The notes below the pieces were generated by a model. It worked only from the letters and a program-made list of their open reading frames with translations, was not told the DNA's origin and did no database searches. This document shows positions 35,961 through 43,819 of a stretch of DNA of 64,000 nucleotides, piece by piece (position 1 is the stretch's first letter; every line of letters starts with the position of its first letter). The stretch comes from Geothrix paludis (GTDB lineage Bacteria > Acidobacteriota > Holophagae > Holophagales > Holophagaceae). The DNA lies in the NCBI RefSeq assembly GCF_022808815.1, contig NZ_JAKZLC010000003.1:1-64000 (forward strand), in the 5' to 3' direction. Both the position numbers and the translations under genes were made by a program.

Positions 35961-37181
35961 ATGGCAGATCCAAGAACCATCGGCAGGTACCAGGTCCTGC
36001 GGCCCCTCGGACAGGGCGGCATGGGGACTGTCTATCTGGCGGAGGATCCGCTGCTCAAGCGGCGCGTGGCCATCAAGGTGGTGCGGGTCACGGGCGTCGC
36101 GCGGCACCAGGCCACCCTGCGATTCCGGCGCGAGGCGGAGATCAGCGCCCAGCTGAACCATCCGAACCTGGTGACGGTCTTCGACGTGGGCGTGGAGGAG
36201 GACCTGGGGCCCTTCCTCGCCATGGAGTACGTGGAAGGAAAGAGCCTCGGCCGCCACATCAAGGACAAGGACCTGGACACGGAAACCAGCGCCCGGGTCC
36301 TGATCCAGACCGCCCGCGCCCTGCGGGCCGCCCATCGCCGCGCCATCGTGCACCGCGACGTGAAGCCTGACAACATCCTGCTGAGCGAAGAGGGCCGGGC
36401 CAAGCTCATGGACTTCGGCATCGCCCGCACCCTGGGCCACCTGGGCCCGGGTTCCGACCAGTCCCTGGACATGCCCCTCATGGAGGGAGATGGCGCCGCG
36501 CTGGCGCAAACGCTGGCCCTCCGGTTGACCTCCTCCGGCGACTTCCTGGGCTCCCCCGCCTACGCGCCTCCGGAAGTGCTCCGGGGCAGCGAGGGCACGC
36601 CGGCCTCGGACCGCTACAGCTTCGCCGCCACGGCCTTCGAGCTCCTCACCGGCAAGCTGCCGCACCCGGGGAGCGGCCTCGCCGAGATCATCCTCCACAT
36701 CCTCCAGGAGCCCGTGGCCATCCCGGCGGACGTGTCCCCCCGCATGGCCACCGTGTTCCGGCGGGCCCTGGCGGCGGATCCGGACGACCGCTACACGACG
36801 CTCCCCGAGTTCATGGAAGAGCTGATCGACGCCTTGCCGGGCCCCGTCAGCATGCGGGCCCGCCTGTTCACGTTCCTCGGGCAGGACGAGGACGGCACCG
36901 GCAGCGTCTCCACGGCGCGGTTCCGGCAGATCGAGCCTGCGCCGGCGACAGAATCCGGATCCCACGAGTCCCGCGCCCGGGGCACGGCGCCCCTCAAGAT
37001 CGCCCTGGCCGAGGACCCGGTGGAATCCTACCTCTCCACCCGGAAGCGCGCCGGCCGCCAGGCCGGTTCCGATGGCCCGGGCACCAACTGGGGGCAGGTC
37101 CTGAAGTGGATCGTCCTGGCCTTCATCGTTCTCCAGCTCTTCTGGTGGCTGGCGCCCGCCCTGTCGCGCCTCCAGTTCTGA
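35961..37181 (+). CDS. Membrane-anchored serine/threonine protein kinase
   Basis: A 406-residue Hanks-type kinase. It has a glycine-rich loop LGQGGMGTVYLA, VAIKVV lysine, catalytic HRDVKPDN, the DFG motif in LMDFGIAR, and APE-like APPEVLRG. The activation segment carries an insert of about 45 residues between DFG and GSPAYAPPE. After a linker of about 100 residues with acidic and basic patches, a single C-terminal membrane helix (WIVLAFIVLQLFWWLAPAL) anchors it, leaving almost nothing outside. There are no PASTA or other sensor repeats. It is divergent from efp with 75 bp between starts. Confidence 0.93.
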   Translation: MADPRTIGRYQVLRPLGQGGMGTVYLAEDPLLKRRVAIKVVRVTGVARHQATLRFRREAEISAQLNHPNLVTVFDVGVEEDLGPFLAMEYVEGKSLGRHIKDKDLDTETSARVLIQTARALRAAHRRAIVHRDVKPDNILLSEEGRAKLMDFGIARTLGHLGPGSDQSLDMPLMEGDGAALAQTLALRLTSSGDFLGSPAYAPPEVLRGSEGTPASDRYSFAATAFELLTGKLPHPGSGLAEIILHILQEPVAIPADVSPRMATVFRRALAADPDDRYTTLPEFMEELIDALPGPVSMRARLFTFLGQDEDGTGSVSTARFRQIEPAPATESGSHESRARGTAPLKIALAEDPVESYLSTRKRAGRQAGSDGPGTNWGQVLKWIVLAFIVLQLFWWLAPALSRLQF

Positions 37182-37232
37182 GAGGACGGCCCCGGACGGC
37201 CCGGACGGTGTCAGGAACAGCTCAGGACGGGC

Positions 37233-38579
37233 TCAGGAGAAGGCCCGCATCAGCAGGAAGAGCGACCCGTTCCAGCAGGCATGGACGAGGATGGCGGGCC
37301 AGAGGCTGCCGGTGCGCCGCACGGCCAGGGCGAGCACCAGGCCCAGGGTGCTGAGGATGGGCAGGCCCGCGGGCTGCAGGTGGATGGCTCCGAAGAGCAG
37401 GGCCGAGGCCACCAGGGCGAGGGTGACGCGGCCCCCCCGCGCCAGCACCGGGAACAGGAACCCGCGGAAGAGGAACTCCTCGAAGACTGGGGCCACGCCC
37501 GCCACCACGAGGAACATGGCCAGGGTGGGGCCCCAGCCCGTCAGCCCCCGCAGCAGTTCCTGCAGGTCCCGCTGGGGGTTCTGCTCCGGCTTCAGCACCT
37601 GGCTCGTGGCCATGGCCACCGCCAGCACCAGGAACACGGCCAGGGCGAGGAAGGCCACGGCCCAGGCCAGGTCTCGGCGGGTCGGCGAGGGCCCCACCCG
37701 TCGCCACAGCCCGGAGAAGGAGAGGCCTTCCGCCCAGCCGAGCAGGCGCAGGCCCACCCCGGCATGGAGGAGGGTGCCAAGGGGCACGACGGCCCAGCGC
37801 AGGGAGGGCCAGGGAACGAGGAGCAGCCCGGCCAGGTTGCCCGCCGCGAAGAAGGCCATGAACCAGCCCAGGAAGACCAGGGCGGCCGCCCGGCCCGACA
37901 GGCCCCAGGCGGGCAGGGGCCGGACCGGCGGCTGCCGGCGCGTGGCCCAGAGGTAGATGCCCACGGCCAGGCCTCCGACAGCGAGGGCCGTCACCAGCAG
38001 CCCGAGGCCCCCCAGGGCCGCCAGGCGGGTGATCAGCAGGCCGCGGGCCTGGGCGCGCAAGGGCTCGCCGGCGCCGGGCCCTCCTTCCCGGTCCCGCAGC
38101 CGGGCTTCCAGCAGGCGGGCCGTGTAGCCGTTCCCCAGCCGCCGCTGGACCTCCGCGCGCGTGGCGGCATCCGGGACGGGGGCGCCTTCATAGGCGGCCT
38201 CGAAGGTCCGCTGGAAGCGCGCTCCCGCGGCGCCGGCGGGGAGGCTGGTCTGGACGAGCTCCCGCGCCCCGGCCGGGTCGCCCAGTTCCGCCATGAGCAC
38301 CGCGAGCAGGGACCGGTCCCACGGATCCGTCACTCCGCCCCGCGCCTTGGCCCATTCCTGGGGCGGGATGGGGGTGCCCCGCAGCAGGTGGGATCCGGCC
38401 AGGCCGGCTTCGAGGATCTGGCCCTGGAGGGTGGTCCGGCCCGAGGGGCGGTGGTTCCCCTCCTGGCGGATGCGGAGGGTGAGACCCGCGGCCATCAGGG
38501 CGAGGAGGGCCAGGAAGGCGATGAGGGGATCGGCCCAGCGGCGGTCCGGGTGCCAGGGGCTTGGAGGGGTGGAATCCAT
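37233..38579 (-). CDS. CPBP-family intramembrane metalloprotease
   Basis: A 448-residue polytopic membrane protein. A first helix (LIAFLALLALMAAGLTL) leads to an exported region of about 150 residues. This is followed by at least seven hydrophobic helices with the CPBP/Abi signature: the glutamate pair and arginine in VFEEFLFRGFLFP, then LLFGAIH and LVHACWNG supplying the metal-binding His residues. The family includes prenyl-protein proteases (Rce1) and bacteriocin self-immunity proteins; the substrate here is unknown. It starts 10 bp from the stop-distal end of the neighbouring DCC gene, on the same strand. Confidence 0.9.
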   Translation of the reverse strand: MDSTPPSPWHPDRRWADPLIAFLALLALMAAGLTLRIRQEGNHRPSGRTTLQGQILEAGLAGSHLLRGTPIPPQEWAKARGGVTDPWDRSLLAVLMAELGDPAGARELVQTSLPAGAAGARFQRTFEAAYEGAPVPDAATRAEVQRRLGNGYTARLLEARLRDREGGPGAGEPLRAQARGLLITRLAALGGLGLLVTALAVGGLAVGIYLWATRRQPPVRPLPAWGLSGRAAALVFLGWFMAFFAAGNLAGLLLVPWPSLRWAVVPLGTLLHAGVGLRLLGWAEGLSFSGLWRRVGPSPTRRDLAWAVAFLALAVFLVLAVAMATSQVLKPEQNPQRDLQELLRGLTGWGPTLAMFLVVAGVAPVFEEFLFRGFLFPVLARGGRVTLALVASALLFGAIHLQPAGLPILSTLGLVLALAVRRTGSLWPAILVHACWNGSLFLLMRAFS

Positions 38580-38589
38580 GGTTCCCAGG

Positions 38590-38958
38590 CTACGCGAAGG
38601 GCGGCCGGCCGGTGCGGCGGAAGCGGCGGACCGCCACCCACAGGTAGACCCGGTTCAGCAGGCGGGGCAGGCCCGGGATCGCCAGCAGCGGCGCGACCCA
38701 GCGCCAGCCGGGCAGTCGCCGGGCGATGGGCCGGAGGAGGGCCGCCCCCGCCCAGACCTGGCGCGTGCCCAGGTCGAGGCCGTGGATCTCCGCCTCCAAG
38801 GGACGCCCGGCCAGCTCGGGTCCCAGGGCCAACAGGTCCGGATCGCGCAGGGAGGCGATGTGCAGAAGGCCCCGGCGATCCCGCCGGGCCAGCCAGAGGG
38901 CCATGCGGCAGCAGAGGGTGCAGGCCGGATCGTAGGCGAGGAGCAGGGGCGCGGGCAT
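38590..38958 (-). CDS. DCC-family (DUF393) thiol-disulfide oxidoreductase-like protein
   Basis: A 122-residue protein with the family signature YDPACTLCCRMALWL near the N-terminus, where DxxCxxC forms a thioredoxin-like active site. The central SLRDPDLLALGPELAG and C-terminal LNRVYLWVAVRRF segments are also family-like. Biochemical role is undefined for the family. It lies 10 bp upstream of the CPBP protease gene on the same strand and is divergent from the thioesterase gene. Confidence 0.85.
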   Translation of the reverse strand: MPAPLLLAYDPACTLCCRMALWLARRDRRGLLHIASLRDPDLLALGPELAGRPLEAEIHGLDLGTRQVWAGAALLRPIARRLPGWRWVAPLLAIPGLPRLLNRVYLWVAVRRFRRTGRPPFA

Positions 38959-39009
38959 CGGGACGCATCATGCCACGGTTGGCGGTAAGGTTGAGGCTCC
39001 GGAGGCTCC

Positions 39010-39405
39010 ATGCCCTTCTCCCATCCCATCGAGGTGCGGTTCAGCGACCTGGACGCCATGGGCCACGTGAACAACGCCGTGGTGGTGAGCTTCATGGAGC
39101 AGGGGCGCTTCCAGTGGTGGCGCAGCTTCCTGGGCGGCCGGGCCTTCACGGACGAAGGCTTCCTCATCGCGCGCATCGAGGTGGACTACCGCATGCCCAT
39201 CCTCCTGGGCGACGACGTCCGGGTGGAGCTCCACTGCGCCCGGGTGGGCAACAGCTCCTTCGACCTGGGCTACCGCCTCACCAAGGGCCTGGGCGGTCCG
39301 GTGTTCGCCGAGGGGAGGAGCGTGCAGGTGATGCTGGACTTCGCCACCAACCGGCCCAAGCCGCTCTCGGCCGCCACCCGCGCCTGGCTCGAAGCCCAGG
39401 CCTGA
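39010..39405 (+). CDS. Acyl-CoA thioesterase, YbgC/4HBT (hotdog) family
   Basis: A 131-residue hotdog-fold enzyme. VRFSDLDAMGHVNNAVV contains the catalytic Asp and the GHVNN motif of 4-hydroxybenzoyl-CoA thioesterase-type proteins. IEVDYRMPILLGDDVRVEL follows as usual. It likely hydrolyses acyl-CoA thioesters; the chain preference is not visible. The ATG has GGAGGCTCC upstream. The following unknown gene starts 8 bp later. Confidence 0.92.
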   Translation: MPFSHPIEVRFSDLDAMGHVNNAVVVSFMEQGRFQWWRSFLGGRAFTDEGFLIARIEVDYRMPILLGDDVRVELHCARVGNSSFDLGYRLTKGLGGPVFAEGRSVQVMLDFATNRPKPLSAATRAWLEAQA

Positions 39406-39412
39406 TCCGCGG

Positions 39413-40162
39413 ATGCTCCTGGGTACCGCCGCCTGGGCCGAGGGGCCCCTGGAACGCCGGACGCTCGTGGGCCGGCTGGCGTCAGGCCGCCTGGCGGATC
39501 TGAACCGCATCGAGGCCATGCGCCTCCGCAAGCTGGGGGAGGGCGATCCCGAGCGGCTGGCCGAGGCCCTGGTCCCGGGAAGCCTCCGGCGCCTGCTGGA
39601 AGGCGGGGCCCGAGCCTTGGCCAGGGCCAAGCAGACCCTGGCCTACGCCGAGAAATGGGACCGCCGCGGCACCCTGCCGGAATCCCTGGCCCCCTCCCCG
39701 GAATCCGCGGACCTGCTGCCCTGCCTGCCCCGGCCCGCGGCGCTGCACCGGGCTGACGGGACCGCCCTCGACCGCTTCCGGGTGAGGGGACCCGGGGCGG
39801 AGCTGATGGAACTGCCCCGTCCCGGCCTGGCGGTCCTGGGCTTGGCGGGCGGAGGCGCCGCGGGATTCTGCCTGGCCCTGGAGGACGGGGGAAGCGTCCT
39901 GCTGGGAGCCTGGATGGTGGATGCCTGGCCGGAGGGGAGCCTGGAACTACGGGCCGGCGCCGCCCGCCGCAGCACGCCCCTCGGGGCCTGGGAGGGCCTG
40001 GAGCTGCCGACCCTCCGCCCGGGCGAGGTCCTGCTGCTGCCGGTGCCGAAGCTCAAACCCCTGCAGGAGCTGCTGCCGGGGGCCGAGGTCCTGGTGGGCA
40101 CGGCCTTCGAAACCCTGATCCTGCGGGCCGGGCCGGAGGGGATCCACCCCACCGTGCACTGA
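39413..40162 (+). CDS. Hypothetical protein
   Basis: A 249-residue open frame with family-like amino acid composition that I do not recognise. The N-terminal third is helical and basic (LNRIEAMRLRKLGEGDPERL), the centre is Pro/Ala-rich, and the last 110 residues alternate beta-type strands with Gly turns (GLAVLGLAGGGAAGFCLALEDG; RPGEVLLLPVPKLKP). It has no clear membrane helix or catalytic motif and no strong Shine-Dalgarno site. It is likely translated by coupling, since it begins 8 bp after the thioesterase stop. Confidence 0.6.
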   Translation: MLLGTAAWAEGPLERRTLVGRLASGRLADLNRIEAMRLRKLGEGDPERLAEALVPGSLRRLLEGGARALARAKQTLAYAEKWDRRGTLPESLAPSPESADLLPCLPRPAALHRADGTALDRFRVRGPGAELMELPRPGLAVLGLAGGGAAGFCLALEDGGSVLLGAWMVDAWPEGSLELRAGAARRSTPLGAWEGLELPTLRPGEVLLLPVPKLKPLQELLPGAEVLVGTAFETLILRAGPEGIHPTVH

Positions 40163-40262
40163 CGTGCCACTCAGGGACTGGTCCGGGCTGGGCCGACCCG
40201 GAATGAGTGTCGCGACAGTTCCATCGGCGCTATCCTGCGGCCCCTGTCCCAGAGGAGCGACC

Positions 40263-40715
40263 ATGCCGACGAACACCGTCCGGCTCCACCGCGTGCTGCG
40301 GGCCACGCCCGACCGGATCTACCGGGCCTTCCTCGATCCGGATGCCATGGCCAAGTGGCTCCCGCCGCACGGCTTCACGGGCAAGGTCCACCACCTGGAG
40401 GCCCGGGTGGGCGGCACCTACCGGATGACCTTCACGAACTTCGGCACGGGCAGCAGCCACAGCTTCGGCGGCGAGTATCTGGAACTGGTGCCCGGGGCGC
40501 GCATCCGGCACACGGACACCTTCGACGATCCGAACCTGCCCGGAACCATGGAGACGACGATCTCCCTGAAGGCCGTGTCCGTCGGCACCGAGGTGGACAT
40601 CGTGCAGGCGGGCATTCCGGCCGTCATCCCGCCGGAGGCCTGCTATCTGGGCTGGCAGGAGTCGCTCCTGCTGCTGGCGCAGCTGGTGGAGCCCGAGATT
40701 CCGGACGGAGCCTAG
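40263..40715 (+). CDS. SRPBCC/AHSA1-domain protein
   Basis: A 150-residue START-like fold protein. LRATPDRIYRAFLDPDAMAKWLPPHGFTG is the typical AHSA1 opening with the conserved Trp. GGTYRMTFTN, GGEYLELVPGARIRHTDTF and a C-terminal amphipathic helix (WQESLLLLAQLVE) complete the helix-grip fold. Such proteins bind hydrophobic ligands or act as Hsp90 co-chaperone-like factors; the ligand is unknown. The ATG follows GAGGAGCGACC. Confidence 0.88.
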   Translation: MPTNTVRLHRVLRATPDRIYRAFLDPDAMAKWLPPHGFTGKVHHLEARVGGTYRMTFTNFGTGSSHSFGGEYLELVPGARIRHTDTFDDPNLPGTMETTISLKAVSVGTEVDIVQAGIPAVIPPEACYLGWQESLLLLAQLVEPEIPDGA

Positions 40716-40727
40716 AGTCTGTAGATC

Positions 40728-42056
40728 CTAGCCCCGCATCATCTCCGCGATGAGGAAGGCCATCTCCAGGCTCTGGGTGCCGTTCAGCCGCGGATCGCAG
40801 CCGGTCTCGTAGGCCTTGGCCAGGTCCGCCTCGGAGAGGCCCTCGCTGCCGCCGGTGCACTCGGTGACGGCCTCGCCCGTGAGCTCGATGTGGACGCCGC
40901 CCAGGTGGGAGCCGTGGGCCCGGTGGATCTCGAAGGCCTGGCGCAGCTCCGAGAGGATGGCCCCGAAGTCGCGGGTCTTGAGGCCCTGGGCGCTCTCGGC
41001 GCCGTTTCCGTGCATGGGGTCGCAGCTCCAGAGCACCGGATGGTCCGTGGCCTGGACGGCCTTCAGGAGGGGCGGCAGGGCCGCCTGGATCTTCGCGGCG
41101 CCGAAGCGGGAGATGAGGGTGAGGCGCCCGGGCTCCCGGTCCGGGTCCAGGCGGTCCAGCAGGGCCGCCAGGTGCTCGGGCGTGGCGCTGGGACCCACCT
41201 TCACGCCGATGGGGTTGCGGAGGCCGCGCAGGTACTCGATGTGGGCGCCGTCCAATTGGCGGGTGCGCTCGCCCACCCAGAGGGTATGGGCCCCCAGGTT
41301 GTAGTAGGCGGACGTTTCGCCCACCCAGCGGGTGAGGGCCTCTTCGTAGGGCAGGAGCAGGGCCTCGTGGCTGGTGTAGAAGTCGATGCGCTCCAGGGCG
41401 TCCCGCTGCACGCCGCCCAGGGCCTCCAGGAAATCCAGGGACTCGCGCACCTGGTCCAGGGTGCGCCGGTACTCGGGCACCCGGCCCGCCTCGCCGGGCA
41501 GCTCCCAGCGCTCGGGGTGGTGCAGGTCCGCGTAGCCGCCGGCGGCGAGGGAGCGCAGGTGGTTCAGGGTGGCGGAGGCGTGGAAGTAGGCCTCCAGCAT
41601 GCGGCCGGGATCCGGGCGGCGGGCGGCCTCGTCCGCCTCGAGGCCGTTCACGAGGTCGCCGCGGTAGCTGGGAAGCTCCTGGCCCCGCACCAGCTCCGTG
41701 GGCTTGCTGCGGGGCTTGGCGAACTGGCCGGCGATGCGGCCCACCCGCACCACCGGCTTCCGCCCGCCGTGGGTGAGGGCCACGGACATCTGGAGCAGCA
41801 CCCGCAGCTTGCCCGCGATGGATTCCGCCGTGCAGTCCTTGAACTGCTCCGCGCAGTCGCCGCCCTGGAGGAGGAAGCGGCGTCCCGCGGCGGCCTCGGC
41901 CAGCAGGCCCCGGAGGCGGTCCACCTCCTGGGGCACCACCAGGGGAGGCATGCGGCGCAGCCGCGCCAGGACGCCCTCCAGCTCGGAGGGATCGTCATAG
42001 GCCGGCTGCTGCGCGGCGGGGAAGCGCTGCCAGCTGTGGGGGTTCCAGGGCGCCAT
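40728..42056 (-). CDS. Class II 3-deoxy-7-phosphoheptulonate (DAHP) synthase
   Basis: First enzyme of the shikimate pathway, condensing phosphoenolpyruvate with erythrose 4-phosphate. The 442-residue product is plant/mycobacterial type (class II): WQRFPAAQQPAYDD, LLQGGDCAEQF with the metal Cys, VRVGRIAGQFAKPRS, and SCDPMHGNG. It is unrelated in sequence to E. coli AroFGH. The stretch downstream of the start is complete and ends QSLEMAFLIAEMMRG. It lies 25 bp after an OmpR-type regulator gene on the same strand. Confidence 0.96.
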   Translation of the reverse strand: MAPWNPHSWQRFPAAQQPAYDDPSELEGVLARLRRMPPLVVPQEVDRLRGLLAEAAAGRRFLLQGGDCAEQFKDCTAESIAGKLRVLLQMSVALTHGGRKPVVRVGRIAGQFAKPRSKPTELVRGQELPSYRGDLVNGLEADEAARRPDPGRMLEAYFHASATLNHLRSLAAGGYADLHHPERWELPGEAGRVPEYRRTLDQVRESLDFLEALGGVQRDALERIDFYTSHEALLLPYEEALTRWVGETSAYYNLGAHTLWVGERTRQLDGAHIEYLRGLRNPIGVKVGPSATPEHLAALLDRLDPDREPGRLTLISRFGAAKIQAALPPLLKAVQATDHPVLWSCDPMHGNGAESAQGLKTRDFGAILSELRQAFEIHRAHGSHLGGVHIELTGEAVTECTGGSEGLSEADLAKAYETGCDPRLNGTQSLEMAFLIAEMMRG

Positions 42057-42081
42057 CGGACCTCGGGGACGAAGGTCCAGT

Positions 42082-42795
42082 CTACCCGTTCGACGCGGCC
42101 CCGCCGGCCTCCGGTTCCACGGGGGTGATCCACCGGTAGCCTTCGCCGCCCACCGTGGTGATCCAGGGCGAACCGAGCTCCTCCCCGAGCTTGCGGCGCA
42201 GGTTGGCGATGTGGACGTCCACCGTGCGGGCGCTGGGGCGGGCGTCCGGCTCCCAGGCCAGCTGCAGCAGCTCCTTGCGGCTGTGGGTCCGGCCCGCGTG
42301 GGTGATGAGGATCTCCAGCAGGCGGAACTCGCGGGGGGTCAGCTCCAGGGGCCTCCCTTCCCGCCGGGCCTCCAGGCGCGGGAGGTTGAACCGGAAGGGG
42401 CCGGACCGCAGCTGGGTCGGCCGGTCCACGGGGCGGGTCCGGCGCAGGATCGCCTTCACCCGGGCGACGAGCTCCAGCACGGAGAAGGGCTTCACCAGGT
42501 AGTCGTCGGCGCCCAGGCTCAGGCCCTTCACCCGGTCCGCCTCCTCGCCCCGGGCCGTGAGGAGGAGCACGGGAACATGATCCTGCCGGTCCCGGAGGGT
42601 GCGGAGGACCTCGAACCCGTCCAGCTGGGGCAGCATCAGGTCCAGCACGATGAGATCCGCGGCCCGGGCCGTGTGGGCCGCCAGGGCGGGCACACCATCC
42701 TCCACGGCCTCCACGGAGTAGCCTTCGAAGCTCAGGTTGTTGACGAGGAGTTGGCAGAGGGAGGGCTCATCCTCCACCACGAGGATGTGGATCAC
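42082..42795 (-). CDS. OmpR/PhoB-family response regulator
   Basis: A 237-residue regulator. The receiver has ILVVEDEPSLCQLL, acceptor Asp in LIVLDLMLPQ and Lys in DYLVKPF. The winged-helix domain has LTPREFRLLEILITHAGRTHSRKELL and SARTVDVHIANLRRKLGE. The sensor kinase of the pair is probably the one at 43820-45391; the TsdA-like cytochrome gene lies between them. All three are on the minus strand. Confidence 0.95.
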   Translation of the reverse strand: MIHILVVEDEPSLCQLLVNNLSFEGYSVEAVEDGVPALAAHTARAADLIVLDLMLPQLDGFEVLRTLRDRQDHVPVLLLTARGEEADRVKGLSLGADDYLVKPFSVLELVARVKAILRRTRPVDRPTQLRSGPFRFNLPRLEARREGRPLELTPREFRLLEILITHAGRTHSRKELLQLAWEPDARPSARTVDVHIANLRRKLGEELGSPWITTVGGEGYRWITPVEPEAGGAASNG

Positions 42796-42891
42796 GGCAT
42801 CTCGCTCAAGGATCGTGCTTCATCCACGATGCGAGCATTGCCTTGGAAAGGCAAGTTGGATCGGCTGCAATTTCCTAGTGCGGGTATTCCT

Positions 42892-43692
42892 TCAGTACCG
42901 GCTGTCCGCGGGCTTCCCGCCCCGGGGCCAATCGTTCACCTTCCCGGGGAAGTCCGGCCGGGGCTGATGGGTGAAGTAGGCGGACACATCGCAGGCCTCC
43001 TGGGCCGTGAGGGGCTCCGTTCCGCCCAGCCCGCTCATGTTGGCCTTCACGAAGGCCGCGGCCTTGCTGGTGCGGGCCATGCCGGCCCCGAGGTTGAAGG
43101 ACCGGGGACCCCAGAGCGGCGGAATGTCCGCGGAGCCCTGGCCGTCCTCTCCGTGGCAGACCACGCAGGCCCGGGCGTAGACCGCCTTGCCGCGTTCCGG
43201 ATCCGCGGGCGCGGGGGCCTGCAGGGGGGGATTTCCCCGGCCCACCACCTCGGCCCCCACGGGGACATCCTTGGACAGCCACCAGACATAGGCCAGCAGG
43301 CCGCGCATCTCCTCGCTGTTGGTCGGCAGGGGCTTGCCGTTCATGGAGCGCAGGAAACAGCCGTTGATGCGGTCCTCCATGGTTCCCACGCGCCCGGCCC
43401 GGGGCAGGTAGGTGGGGAAGACGGCCCAGAGGCCCACCATGGGCGCGGCGTGGGGCGCCTTCCCGGCGTCCCGGTGGCAGCTGCTGCAGCTGAGCGCATT
43501 CCCGGAATAGGCCGGAGCGTACTTGGGGGTGTTCGTGAAGATCTTCTGGCCCATGCGGATCGCCTCGCCGACGGGCCCCGGGGGGATGGTCGCCTCCTGG
43601 GGCGCCTTCAAGGGCACCTGGACGGGCTTGGGCGGCTCGGCGGCCACCATGCCCAGGCTGAGAACCACGAGGCCCATCCATGAACGCGTCAT
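42892..43692 (-). CDS. Diheme cytochrome c, thiosulfate dehydrogenase (TsdA)-like
   Basis: A 266-residue periplasmic protein with signal MTRSWMGLVVLSLGMVAAEP. Two heme sites are CSSCH and CVVCH. The first domain follows TsdA closely: GNALSCSSCHRDAG, APMVGLWAVFPTYLPRAGRVGTMEDRI, then INGCFLRSMNGKPLP. The Cys of NGCF is in the position of the unusual axial Cys ligand of TsdA heme 1. TsdA joins two thiosulfates to tetrathionate (or the reverse). I start at the second ATG (43692), which has GGGGGA in front; another ATG lies four codons upstream. It sits between a sensor kinase and a response regulator. Confidence 0.85.
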   Translation of the reverse strand: MTRSWMGLVVLSLGMVAAEPPKPVQVPLKAPQEATIPPGPVGEAIRMGQKIFTNTPKYAPAYSGNALSCSSCHRDAGKAPHAAPMVGLWAVFPTYLPRAGRVGTMEDRINGCFLRSMNGKPLPTNSEEMRGLLAYVWWLSKDVPVGAEVVGRGNPPLQAPAPADPERGKAVYARACVVCHGEDGQGSADIPPLWGPRSFNLGAGMARTSKAAAFVKANMSGLGGTEPLTAQEACDVSAYFTHQPRPDFPGKVNDWPRGGKPADSRY

Positions 43693-43819
43693 GACTTCCC
43701 CCATCAGGGCGGGTGTCGCCCGCCTGATGGTAGGTCCCGGGAGGAGCCGTGCCCCGTGATCCTGGTCATCTCTGAAGGTGCCAGGCAGGTGGAAACCGAG
43801 CGGGGATGGGGCCTTCGGG

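Noticed and set aside
37182-37232. Repeated GGACGGCCC units between the Ser/Thr kinase and CPBP genes
   Set aside because: Only two or three short imperfect units in a 51-bp convergent gap; too small to call a repeat or terminator.
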